Shown piece by piece: positions 1-7,606 of a DNA stretch of 22,066 bases. This DNA is from Anaerolineales bacterium. GTDB lineage: Bacteria > Chloroflexota > Anaerolineae > Anaerolineales > Villigracilaceae. Position numbers and translations under genes: made by a program. The notes beneath the pieces were generated by a model that saw nothing but the letters and a program-made list of their open reading frames with translations, was not told where the DNA came from and did not search any database. The stretch spans positions 1-22,066 of the forward strand of contig JADLCG010000053.1 in the NCBI GenBank assembly GCA_020847355.1. The letters run 5' to 3'. How positions within the stretch are numbered: the first letter of the stretch is position 1; each line of letters starts with the position of its first letter.

Positions 1-1
1 T

Positions 2-79
2 TACAAAGATCAGCAGGGCAGTGAGCCAGTGAAAAGTGACTTGCAGGGAATGATAACGAAAAGGCGCGGATGGCTGTGA
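2..79 (+). CDS. Possible 3' end of an upstream gene (partial, unknown)
   Basis: Reading from base 2, the frame stays open for 25 codons and stops at TGA 77-79. The encoded tail is rich in charged and polar residues and ends in a basic stretch (KRRGWL), which is plausible for a protein C-terminus. The segment is too short to identify a family. It could equally be chance, since 25 open codons are not significant on their own. The rest of the stretch to base 269 is AT-rich and I see no gene in it. Confidence 0.25.
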   Translation, partial: YKDQQGSEPVKSDLQGMITKRRGWL

Positions 80-256
80 CAAGATAAACCTCTTTCTATT
101 TGAATTTATATTTTTGTTCAGGTGAGTTGCGCTAATTGTAGAGATTTCCGATAAAATTTCAATGAGAAAATACAGGCGAAGCTGATGACTTTTGTCTTAA
201 AATATGGATTACAAACGTCATGGTTGGTTGTTGAAAAAAACGCTTTTTTCTTATTT

Positions 257-263
257 AAGGAGA
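257..263 (+). promoter_or_regulatory. Ribosome binding site fixing the hydrolase start
   Basis: AAGGAGA lies 6 nt before ATG 270. It decides the start in favour of the lipoprotein signal peptide rather than the in-frame ATG at 204, which has no such site. Confidence 0.7.
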
Positions 264-269
264 CGAACT

Positions 270-1190
270 ATGCAAAGAGCTTGTGCCTTGGGTTTGGCTT
301 TGGCGCTTTTTCTAACAGCTTGTATTCAGCCTCAGAAAACGGCGACCAACTCTCCCGTTGAGAATGGGGCGGCTCTTCCATCCAATGAATTTGATTCATC
401 CAAACTTGGGACGGTTGAAAAGAACGTCACGTATTGCACGATGGACGGCGTCGCGTTGAAAATGGATGTGTATTATCCAGCCGAAAACAAGGGGCGATTT
501 GCCGTTACGATGTATGTGCATGGCGGCGGCTGGCAAAAGGGCGATAAGGGCGGCGGCGCGGGCGAAACTGAATTTCTTGAATTACAGAAAGCTGGTTTTT
601 TGGTGACGGCAGTGAATTATCGGCTGGCGCCTGAATACCAATTTCCGGCGATGATTGAGGATGTGAAGTGCGCTGTGCGATATTTACGCGCTCATGCGGA
701 CGAATACAATCTTGATCCGAATCGGATCGGCGTGTTTGGCGGAAGCGCGGGCGGACATTTGGTTTCCATGCTCGGCGTGACGGATGAAAGCGCGGGCTTT
801 GATGTGGGTGAGTACCTCGATCAATCCAGCCGCGTGCAGGCGGTGGTGGATATGTTCGGTCCTGCCGATTTGACGACCAGTTCTGCCAATGATTCGGAGA
901 CGGTTCGGAATGCATTCGGTAATTTTGACCTTGTTCTCGCCAGTCCGGTGACGTATGTGACTGCTGACGATCCGCCGTTTTTGATTTTGCATGGGGAGAA
1001 AGATCCGCTTGTGCCGATGGCGCAATCGGAGGAATTGCTGGCTAAATTACAGGCGGCAGGCGTGCCCGCCGAACTTGTGCGGGTGACGAATGCTGGGCAT
1101 GGCTTTAAGCCCATTGGCGGAGAGATTAGCCCTTCACGCGAGGAAATTTCGCAACGAATTGTGAGCTTTTTTGAGCAAACCTTGAAGTAA
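270..1190 (+). CDS. Lipoprotein alpha/beta hydrolase (esterase/BD-FAE type)
   Basis: Predicted esterase-like hydrolase of 306 residues, anchored in the membrane as a lipoprotein. The N-terminus is a short signal peptide ending in a lipobox (LTAC), with the lipidated cysteine at residue 18. The oxyanion motif HGGGW lies at residues 84-88. The nucleophile elbow GGSAGG has its serine at 159, and the triad is completed by Asp245 (GEKDP) and His277 (AGHGF). This pattern is typical of the hormone-sensitive-lipase/BD-FAE group, whose substrates vary from carboxyl esters to peptides, so I name no substrate. I chose ATG 270 over an in-frame ATG at 204. A strong AAGGAGA (257-263) precedes 270, and the longer form would bury the signal peptide behind 22 extra residues. 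A terminator follows, so the gene is probably monocistronic. Confidence 0.88.
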   Translation: MQRACALGLALALFLTACIQPQKTATNSPVENGAALPSNEFDSSKLGTVEKNVTYCTMDGVALKMDVYYPAENKGRFAVTMYVHGGGWQKGDKGGGAGETEFLELQKAGFLVTAVNYRLAPEYQFPAMIEDVKCAVRYLRAHADEYNLDPNRIGVFGGSAGGHLVSMLGVTDESAGFDVGEYLDQSSRVQAVVDMFGPADLTTSSANDSETVRNAFGNFDLVLASPVTYVTADDPPFLILHGEKDPLVPMAQSEELLAKLQAAGVPAELVRVTNAGHGFKPIGGEISPSREEISQRIVSFFEQTLK

Positions 1191-1232
1191 TGCGGGTGAT
1201 GGGTGAGCGAAAAAGAACTAATTCTTTTGGAG

Positions 1233-1260
1233 AAAAAGAGTGATTTAAATCACTCTTTTT
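1233..1260 (+). terminator. Rho-independent terminator after the hydrolase
   Basis: A perfect 28-bp palindrome is centred between 1246 and 1247, with an A-run on the left and a T-run on the right (TTTTTT to 1261). The structure is symmetrical, so it could stop transcription from either side. It separates the hydrolase from the nitrate respiration operon. Confidence 0.8.
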
Positions 1261-1315
1261 TCATGCCTAAAGCATGATAACGGAGGATGGGATTGTGTTT
1301 TAATTGCGAGTATCC

Positions 1316-1336
1316 TTGAACTAAGCTATTGTTCAA
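1316..1336. promoter_or_regulatory. Inverted repeat upstream of the nar operon (candidate operator)
   Basis: A perfect inverted repeat, TTGAAC (1316-1321) and GTTCAA (1331-1336), is separated by 9 nt just before the first gene of the nitrate operon. It does not match the FNR/NnrR consensus (TTGAT-N4-ATCAA) or NarL heptamers. TATAAT at 1346-1351 lies too close to ATG 1353 to be a normal -10 element. The repeat is therefore a candidate binding site, but the promoter itself is unresolved. Confidence 0.4.
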
Positions 1337-1352
1337 TTTATCACATATAATT

Positions 1353-1769
1353 ATGCCGAAACCACGAATTCTCTTGATTAGCTCCCAGCACCTCTTTGGC
1401 GAAAGCATGGAGATGGTTTTACGCGCAGAACAAGAAGTGGAATTGATCGGCAAGTTGAATTTATTCGCAGAGGATATTCACGAGCGTTTGGGGGAGACGA
1501 AGCCTTCTGTGGTGGTTATTGCGGATGAAAATTTACAAGGCGAAGTCGCAACCGAGTTAACCAAGACGATTATTGAAAGCCACCCTAAAATATCCGTCAT
1601 CCGCACCTCATTGAACGAAAACATTTTCAGACTTTTTTTCACTCAAACTTTGCCCGCGCATGGGGCAAACCTGTTTGAGGCGATACGCGCTTGCGTAGCT
1701 CAAGAACAAGCCGTGTCGAAGTTTGATGAATTACGAGAATTAGGAGTTTATAAAGCCCATGATCAATAG
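1353..1769 (+). CDS. Stand-alone degenerate response-regulator receiver protein
   Basis: A 138-residue protein with the alternating pattern of a receiver (CheY-like) fold. The first strand is RILLIS near residues 5-10 and the central strand is SVVVIAD near 55-61; strand four ends in RTS. The acidic pair after strand one is replaced by SSQ, and the lysine expected after strand five is not evident, so it resembles a pseudo-receiver. No DNA-binding domain follows. An upstream in-frame TTG at 1329 exists, but ATG 1353 places the first strand at the usual position. There is no clear Shine-Dalgarno sequence. The gene overlaps the following cytochrome gene by 11 nt, which places it in the nar operon. 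A regulatory or assembly role is inference, and the receiver assignment itself is moderate. Confidence 0.6.
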   Translation: MPKPRILLISSQHLFGESMEMVLRAEQEVELIGKLNLFAEDIHERLGETKPSVVVIADENLQGEVATELTKTIIESHPKISVIRTSLNENIFRLFFTQTLPAHGANLFEAIRACVAQEQAVSKFDELRELGVYKAHDQ

Positions 1770-2340
1770 CAGTATCCAAATCAACAAACAGATTTTCCGT
1801 TTAGCGCTGGGAGCCTTGATGTTTTTAGTCGTTGGCTGTGGCGCGATTCCCAAGGATAGACAAACCGCGAATCCCGCTTCGATCAAAGAAATTGCCGAAG
1901 GTGATGCGGTCAACGGTCAAAAATTATTTATGGGCTACGCCCATTTTGAAAACGAGGGTCCGCCTTGTATGGGTTGTCATAGCGTTGGCGATAATGGGCT
2001 TTTGGGCGGCGGGGCGTTGGGTCCTAACTTAACCAATACCGCCGTTGAAAAAACGGACGATGACATCATTGGGCTTTTATCGAATACGGGTATTGTCATC
2101 TCTCCGGTGATGCGCCCAATTTATACTGATTTTCCGCTCACGCCTAAAGAGCAAGCGGATTTACTGGCGTTTATGAAGGCTTCAGTGGGCGAGCCCGAAG
2201 TTGATAAAGAATTTTGGATTTATGGGATTAGCTTTGCAGGCGTGCTGGGCGCCGCTCTGGCGCTTGGTTTTGTTTATCGGAATCGCTTACGAAGCGTGCG
2301 CCGAATTTTAGTGAGAGAAGCGGAAAAGGAGTTGCAATGA
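1759..2340 (+). CDS. Membrane-anchored monohaem cytochrome c of the nar operon
   Basis: A 193-residue c-type cytochrome. An N-terminal hydrophobic stretch (13-26) ends in a lipobox-like VVGC with Cys27. One CxxCH haem motif (CMGCH) lies at 70-74. Met118 (SPVMRP) is a likely axial ligand, and a C-terminal membrane helix spans about 153-172 before a basic cytoplasmic tail. The protein may thus be held at both ends, with the haem domain outside the membrane. The start overlaps the receiver gene, and the stop overlaps narG as ATGA, so translation is probably coupled. Cytochrome c genes accompany nar clusters in Thermus (narC, dihaem) and nitrite oxidoreductase clusters. It is likely an electron donor or acceptor for the NarGHI complex. 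Confidence 0.85.
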   Translation: MINSSIQINKQIFRLALGALMFLVVGCGAIPKDRQTANPASIKEIAEGDAVNGQKLFMGYAHFENEGPPCMGCHSVGDNGLLGGGALGPNLTNTAVEKTDDDIIGLLSNTGIVISPVMRPIYTDFPLTPKEQADLLAFMKASVGEPEVDKEFWIYGISFAGVLGAALALGFVYRNRLRSVRRILVREAEKELQ

Positions 2341-5300
2341 ACAATTGGATTGAAGAGATTTCAAACCCGCAAGCGCGTCAATGGGAAGAGTTTTACCGCA
2401 ACCGTTGGCAACATGATCGCGTCGTGCGCAGTACGCACGGCGTGAACTGCACCGGCAGTTGCTCGTGGATGATTTACGTCAAAGACGGGATCGTGACTTG
2501 GGAATTGCAAGCCACCGATTATCCTTCTTTGGAATCCGGTTTGCCGCCTTATGAGCCGCGCGGCTGTCAACGCGGGATTTCTTTCTCATGGTATCAATAC
2601 AGCCCCATTCGGCTGAAATATCCGTATATTCGCGGCGTGTTAATGGATCTATGGAAGAAAGCCAAAGAGAAGCACGCCGACCCAGTTGAGGCGTGGCAAG
2701 CCGTGATGGATGATGAAGCGGGGCGTAAGGCTTTTCATCAAGCGCGCGGCAAAGGCGGATTCCGCCGCGTCAAGTGGGACGAAGCCTTAGAGATGATCTC
2801 CGCTTCCACGATCTATACGATCAAGAAATATGGACCAGACCGCGTGATTGGCTTTTCTCCCATCCCGGCTATGTCTATGCTGAGCTATGCCAGCGGAAGC
2901 CGCTTCCTTCAATTGTTAGGCGGCGTGAACCTAAGCTTTTACGATTGGTACAGCGATTTGCCGCCTGCCAGCCCGGAAGTTTGGGGCGAACAGACCGATG
3001 TTGCCGAAAGCGCCGACTGGTTCAAGTCCAAATTTATTGCCGCCGTTGGTTCAAACATGAGCATGACGCGCACGCCCGATGTGCATTTTGCCGCCGAAGC
3101 GCGTCATAATGGCACAAAACTTGTGGTCTTCGCGCCGGATTTCAATCAGGTTGCCAAGTATGCCGATTGGTGGGTGCCAGTCAATGCCGGGCAGGATGGC
3201 GCGTTCTGGATGGCGGTCAATCACGTCATTATGAACGAATTCCATTATCAAAAGCCCACGCCTTTCTTTTTGGATTACCTGCGTCAATATTCTGACGCGC
3301 CATTTTTGGTTGAACTAAATGAAGTGGATGGAAAATACGTCCCCGGGCAAATGATCCGCGCCGCGCATGTCGAACGCACGCGCAACGTCGAAAACGGCGA
3401 ATGGAAATTTTTAGTCTGGGATGAAATTAGCGATGCGCCGCGCATGCCACAAGGCACGCTGGGCTTCCGCTGGCAGGAACAAAAAGGCCAATGGAATTTG
3501 GAGCCGAAAGACGGCTTGGATGGAAGCGAGATTCGTCCGCAGTTGACCTTCCTCGACGCGGTGAAAGATCAGCTTTCCGTTTCGTTTGCGGAATTTGGCG
3601 AAGGCAAAGTTTTTCAGCGCAATGTGCCGGTGCGTTATATCGAAACCATCAACGGTAAAAAAGCTGTAGTGAGCATTTACGATCTATTGATGGCGCAATA
3701 TGGCGTGGGGCGCGGACTCGCAGGCGATTACCCCGCCAATTACGACGATGAGAATTTATCCTACACGCCCGCCTGGCAGGAACGCTACACCTGCATTGAT
3801 CGCCAAACCGTGATTCAATTTGCGCGCGAATGGGCAACCACCGCCGATAAAACGAACGGTAAATGCACGATCATCATCGGCGCGGGCGTGAATCATTGGT
3901 ATCACAACAACTTGATCTATCGCGCTTGTATCGGCGCGTTGATGCTCACGGGTTGCGTGGGGCGTAATGGCGGCGGGTTGAATCATTACGTCGGTCAGGA
4001 AAAGCTCGCTCCAATGGCGCCGTGGGCTTCCATCGCCTTTGCATTGGATTGGCAAAAACCGCCGCGCCAAATGAATGGACCTTCCTTCCATTATGTGAAT
4101 AGCGATCAATGGCGCTATGAACGCACCTTTACCGACCCGCAACCTGTTCCTCGTCCTGAAAGCGAAACGCACCGCGACATGGTTCAAGACCATACGTTGG
4201 ATGCGAACATCCGCGCCGTGCGCATGGGTTGGCTTCCTTCGTATCCGCAATTCAATGTCAGTTCGCTGGAAATTGTCAGAAAGGCGGAGCAGGCTGGGGC
4301 GAAGTCCGATGCGGAAATTCGTCAATGGGTGGCGAATCAATTAAAGAGCGGCGAACTTAAGTTTGCCATCGAAGATCCAGATGCTCCCGAAAACTGGCCC
4401 CGCGTGTGGTTCATTTGGCGCGGCAATGCGTTGAACGCCAGCGCGAAGGGACAGGAGTATTTCTTCAAGCATTATCTTGGCACGCACAATCAATTGATCT
4501 CTGATGAAGTGGATCGAAGTTCCTTCGCTGAAGTCAATTATCAAGATGAAGCGCCCGAAGGCAAATTTGATTTGGTGGTAGATGTCAACTTCCGCATGGA
4601 TACTTCGGCGCTGTATTCGGATATCGTTTTACCGACTGCGAGTTGGTATGAAAAAGACGATTTGAATACCACCGATATGCACTCTTTCATCCATCCGCTG
4701 ACCGCCGCTGTGCCGCCTTCATGGGAATCGAAAACCGATTGGGTGATCTTCAAACTGATTGCGCGCAAATTTAGCGAACTGGCTGAAAAACATTTGCCCG
4801 AACCCGTGCGTGATTTGGTCGCTATGCCGCTTCAGCATGATACGCCCGCCGAGATGGCGCAACCGCACATCCGCGATTGGAGCAAAGGCGAATGTGAGCC
4901 GATCCCCGGCGTGACCATGCCAAACTTTGTGGTGGCAGAGCGCGATTATGTCAATCTCGCAAAGCGTTATATCTCGTTGGGACCGAAAGTGCAAAAAGAA
5001 GGTTTGGCGATTCACGGCATTCATTGGGCGGCGGACGATTTCTATCAAGAGTTATTGGATAGCAAACCCACTGTCAAATGGGATGACGGCAAAGTATATC
5101 CTTCCATTGAAGCCCCGCGCGATGCGGCGAATGTGATTTTGCATTTAGCCCCTGAAACCAATGGAGAAGTGGCTTATCGCGCTTTCCAAGTTGAGGAAGA
5201 GCGGATTGGCGTGAAGTTGACGGATTTAGCCGAGCCAACCCGCGCCTCGCGTGTGGATTTCAAAGACCTGACGCGCCAACCGCGCCGCTTGTTGAACAGC

Positions 5301-5975
5301 CCAGTTTGGTCTGGTTTGGTGACGAATGGCCGCCCGTATTCAGCTTTCTGTTTGAACGTGGAACGCCTCGTCCCGTGGCGCACGCTGACCGGCAGGCAAC
5401 ACTTCTATCTCGATCACGAAGGTTACTTGGCGCATGGCGAACATTTGCCCACGTATAAGCCGCGCCCAGATCACATTGCGTTCGGCGATCTGGATAAAAG
5501 CGAGCGCGAAGGCAAGACGATTCAATTGAACTATCTGACGCCGCACGCCAAATGGCATATCCACTCCAATTATTTTGATAATGATCGTATGTTGACTCTC
5601 TCGCGCGGCTTGGAACCGCTCTGGATCAGCGAAAAGGACGCGAAAGAAATCGGCATTGTGGATAATGATTGGGTCGAAGCGTATAACGATCATGGCGTAA
5701 CCGTCACGCGCGCCATCGTCAGCGCGCGCATTCCATCCGGTATCTGTATTATCTATCACGCGCCGGAACGCACGGTCAGCGTGCCAAAATCGCCGATGCG
5801 CGGCAACAAACGCGCTGGCGGTCACAACAGCCCCACGCGCATTCACCTTAAGCCGTCTTTGATGGTCGGCGGATACGGTCAATTCACTTACGGCTTCAAC
5901 TATTGGGGACCCACCGGAGTGAACCGCGATACGTTTATCCTCGTGCGTAAATTGCCGGGTAAGCCAGAGTTCTAA
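2337..5975 (+). CDS. narG: Respiratory nitrate reductase alpha subunit (molybdopterin)
   Basis: The catalytic subunit of 1212 residues, close to the usual NarG length, reduces nitrate to nitrite at a bis-molybdopterin guanine dinucleotide cofactor. The N-terminal FS0 iron-sulfur cluster ligands are His34, Cys38, Cys42 and Cys77 (THGVNCTGSC and RGCQRG). The Mo-coordinating aspartate is Asp207 in YDWYSDLPPASP. Later NarG signatures include GAGVNHWYH, HYVGQEKL, SDIVLPTASWYEKDD and LTPHAKWHIHS. There is no twin-arginine signal, so the active site should face the cytoplasm as in E. coli NarG. ATG 2337 has AAGGAG (2326-2331) and a 4-nt overlap with the cytochrome gene. Cytoplasm-type NxrA of nitrite oxidisers is very similar, so sequence reading alone does not settle the direction of catalysis. 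Confidence 0.97.
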   Translation: MNNWIEEISNPQARQWEEFYRNRWQHDRVVRSTHGVNCTGSCSWMIYVKDGIVTWELQATDYPSLESGLPPYEPRGCQRGISFSWYQYSPIRLKYPYIRGVLMDLWKKAKEKHADPVEAWQAVMDDEAGRKAFHQARGKGGFRRVKWDEALEMISASTIYTIKKYGPDRVIGFSPIPAMSMLSYASGSRFLQLLGGVNLSFYDWYSDLPPASPEVWGEQTDVAESADWFKSKFIAAVGSNMSMTRTPDVHFAAEARHNGTKLVVFAPDFNQVAKYADWWVPVNAGQDGAFWMAVNHVIMNEFHYQKPTPFFLDYLRQYSDAPFLVELNEVDGKYVPGQMIRAAHVERTRNVENGEWKFLVWDEISDAPRMPQGTLGFRWQEQKGQWNLEPKDGLDGSEIRPQLTFLDAVKDQLSVSFAEFGEGKVFQRNVPVRYIETINGKKAVVSIYDLLMAQYGVGRGLAGDYPANYDDENLSYTPAWQERYTCIDRQTVIQFAREWATTADKTNGKCTIIIGAGVNHWYHNNLIYRACIGALMLTGCVGRNGGGLNHYVGQEKLAPMAPWASIAFALDWQKPPRQMNGPSFHYVNSDQWRYERTFTDPQPVPRPESETHRDMVQDHTLDANIRAVRMGWLPSYPQFNVSSLEIVRKAEQAGAKSDAEIRQWVANQLKSGELKFAIEDPDAPENWPRVWFIWRGNALNASAKGQEYFFKHYLGTHNQLISDEVDRSSFAEVNYQDEAPEGKFDLVVDVNFRMDTSALYSDIVLPTASWYEKDDLNTTDMHSFIHPLTAAVPPSWESKTDWVIFKLIARKFSELAEKHLPEPVRDLVAMPLQHDTPAEMAQPHIRDWSKGECEPIPGVTMPNFVVAERDYVNLAKRYISLGPKVQKEGLAIHGIHWAADDFYQELLDSKPTVKWDDGKVYPSIEAPRDAANVILHLAPETNGEVAYRAFQVEEERIGVKLTDLAEPTRASRVDFKDLTRQPRRLLNSPVWSGLVTNGRPYSAFCLNVERLVPWRTLTGRQHFYLDHEGYLAHGEHLPTYKPRPDHIAFGDLDKSEREGKTIQLNYLTPHAKWHIHSNYFDNDRMLTLSRGLEPLWISEKDAKEIGIVDNDWVEAYNDHGVTVTRAIVSARIPSGICIIYHAPERTVSVPKSPMRGNKRAGGHNSPTRIHLKPSLMVGGYGQFTYGFNYWGPTGVNRDTFILVRKLPGKPEF

Positions 5976-5984
5976 TAGACATAT

Positions 5985-6082
5985 AAACCTGACAGGTCTA
6001 TCAGGAGTCTGCCATGCGCGATAGAGTGCATTGGCAAGATGTAGGATGAACAGAGTCATCACGGAGACCTGTCAGGTTTTTT
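5985..6082 (+). repeat. Structured intergenic element between narG and narH
   Basis: Perfect 15-nt inverted arms AAACCTGACAGGTCT (5985-5999) and AGACCTGTCAGGTTT (6065-6079) enclose 65 nt and are followed by a T-run to 6082. Each arm is itself nearly palindromic (ACCTG-CAGGT). Two smaller hairpins fit inside: TGCCATGC (6010-6017) with GCATTGGCA (6028-6036), and GATGA (6045-6049) with TCATC (6056-6060). The folded RNA would be a multi-branched junction. It may be a REP/MITE-like insertion, or an attenuating terminator that sets the narG to narH ratio. The narH ribosome binding site lies just outside it. Confidence 0.65.
6014..6049 (+). CDS. Possible leader-like micro-ORF inside the narG-narH element
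   Basis: AGGAG (6003-6007) sits 6 nt before ATG 6014, and the frame encodes 11 residues (MRDRVHWQDVG) before TGA 6047-6049. The ORF spans one internal hairpin completely and enters the second, so a translating ribosome would open both. The good ribosome site is suggestive, but an 11-codon frame easily occurs by chance. I see no amino-acid run of the kind found in classical attenuator peptides. Confidence 0.2.
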   Translation: MRDRVHWQDVG

Positions 6083-6100
6083 AGAAAAGGATGTGAAATT

Positions 6101-7603
6101 ATGAAAGTTCGCTCACAAGTTTCAATGGTATTTCATCTCGATAAATGTATCGGTTGCCATACGTGTAGCATTGCCTGTAAAAATATTTGGACCGACCGCC
6201 CAGGCGCGGAATATATGTGGTGGAATAATGTGGAGACCAAACCGGGCGTGGGTTTCCCAACTCAATGGGAAGATCAGGATAAATATCATGGCGGCTGGGA
6301 ACTCGAAGACAAGCCGAAAAATCCGCAGTTGAAATTGAAACTGCAAAACCGTTTGCAAACGCTTGGTAATTTATTCTCTAACCCGGCGATGCCCACGATG
6401 GACGACTATTACGAACCCTGGACATATAACTACGGCGATTTGTTCAATGCGCCGCTGGGCGAAGATCAGCCCACCGCGCGCCCGATTTCGCGCGTGGATG
6501 GCAAACCCATTGAAATCGAATCTGGTCCCAACTGGGACGACGATTTAGGCGGCTCGAACATCTACGCGATGAACGATCCCTTGCTCCAAAACATGAGCGA
6601 AGACGAGAAACTGCGCCTGTTTTCAATTGAGCAACTTTTCTATTTCTATATGCCGCGCATTTGTAATCACTGTTTGAATGCGGCGTGCGTTGCGGCTTGT
6701 CCTTCGGGCGCGATCTATAAACGCGCTGAAGACGGCGTAGTGTTGATCAATCAAGATAAATGCCGCGGCTGGCGGATGTGCGTCTCTGCCTGCCCGTACA
6801 AGAAGACCTATTACAACTGGTCCACCGGCAAATCTGAAAAATGTATCCTCTGTTACCCGCGCCTCGAAACCGGTCAACCGCCTGCTTGTTTCCACTCCTG
6901 CGTCGGGCGCATTCGTTATCTCGGCGCTTTGCTGTATGACGCCGACCAAATTCCAGATGCGACTCGCGTGCCAGACGATCAGCTTGTGCAACGTCAGCGC
7001 GAAATGATTCTCAACCCGCACGATCCAGAAGTGATCGCGGCGGCAAAAGCCAGCGGCGTGCCGGATCGCGTGATCGTTGCGGCGCAGAACTCGCCGGTTT
7101 ATCGCTATGTCAAAGAGTGGGAATTGGCTCTGCCTTTGCACCCGGAATATCGCACCCTGCCGATGTTGTTCTACGTCCCCCCGCTTCTGCCGGTGATCAA
7201 CTCCACGCAGGAGAACGGCACGCAACGCGTAGAGACTGAGTTGTTCACTTCATTAGATAAAGCGCGTATGCCCGTTCGTTATATGTCGCTCACGCTGGCG
7301 GCTGGAAATGACGAAGAAGTGCTTAAGTCTTATAGAAAGATGATCGCCGTGCGTATCTTCAAACGCCATGAAACTGTGGGCGATGTGACCGCCGAAGAAG
7401 CGGCCGCCGCGCTAGCGGAAGCGAACATGACCGCCGAAGAAGCGGAAGCGATCTATCGTTTGACTTCGATCCCCACGTATCAAGAACGCTTCGTCATTCC
7501 GCCGTATAGCCGCGAAGGCGATATTGAAGAAATCTACGACCCGCAACAACGCAAGGCAGAGGCGGGCTTCGGCAGACAACAAGCGCCGCAGAGAGGGCTG
7601 TAA
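6101..7603 (+). CDS. narH: Respiratory nitrate reductase beta subunit (iron-sulfur)
   Basis: A 500-residue electron-transfer subunit that carries electrons from NarI haems to NarG. Four cluster motifs are visible. The first is Cys16-19-22-26. The second is Cys188-191-196-200. The third is Cys221, Trp224, Cys227 and Cys231, and the fourth is Cys248, 251, 263 and 267. Trp224 in CRGWRMC replaces a cysteine, the known hallmark of the [3Fe-4S] site in NarH. As in other NarH proteins, ligands cross over between N- and C-terminal motifs. The start has AAGGATG at 6087-6093. The gap to narG is 125 nt and is filled by the structured repeat, unlike the tight junctions elsewhere in the operon. No signal peptide is present, in keeping with a cytoplasmic location. 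Confidence 0.97.
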   Translation: MKVRSQVSMVFHLDKCIGCHTCSIACKNIWTDRPGAEYMWWNNVETKPGVGFPTQWEDQDKYHGGWELEDKPKNPQLKLKLQNRLQTLGNLFSNPAMPTMDDYYEPWTYNYGDLFNAPLGEDQPTARPISRVDGKPIEIESGPNWDDDLGGSNIYAMNDPLLQNMSEDEKLRLFSIEQLFYFYMPRICNHCLNAACVAACPSGAIYKRAEDGVVLINQDKCRGWRMCVSACPYKKTYYNWSTGKSEKCILCYPRLETGQPPACFHSCVGRIRYLGALLYDADQIPDATRVPDDQLVQRQREMILNPHDPEVIAAAKASGVPDRVIVAAQNSPVYRYVKEWELALPLHPEYRTLPMLFYVPPLLPVINSTQENGTQRVETELFTSLDKARMPVRYMSLTLAAGNDEEVLKSYRKMIAVRIFKRHETVGDVTAEEAAAALAEANMTAEEAEAIYRLTSIPTYQERFVIPPYSREGDIEEIYDPQQRKAEAGFGRQQAPQRGL

Positions 7604-7606
7604 GTT

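Noticed and set aside
204..269. Longer N-terminus of the hydrolase from ATG 204
   Set aside because: It would put 22 residues ahead of a clear lipoprotein signal peptide and lacks a ribosome site, whereas ATG 270 has AAGGAGA at 6 nt.
1346..1351. TATAAT as -10 box of the nar operon
   Set aside because: It lies 1 nt before the start codon needed for the receiver fold, so transcription would begin inside the gene, and there is no -35 at a proper distance.
2337..2450. Twin-arginine export of NarG
   Set aside because: The N-terminus has no SRRxFL-type motif or hydrophobic signal segment, so the cytoplasm-facing type is favoured.
3756..4340. Long minus-strand ORF (194 residues) inside narG
   Set aside because: It is a shadow of narG with arginine/histidine-rich low-quality sequence and no ribosome site; the same applies to other antisense frames in narG, narH and metE.
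5985..6082. tRNA or CRISPR repeat in the narG-narH gap
   Set aside because: The branched fold superficially resembles a cloverleaf but lacks T-loop and CCA-type features, and there is only one unit.
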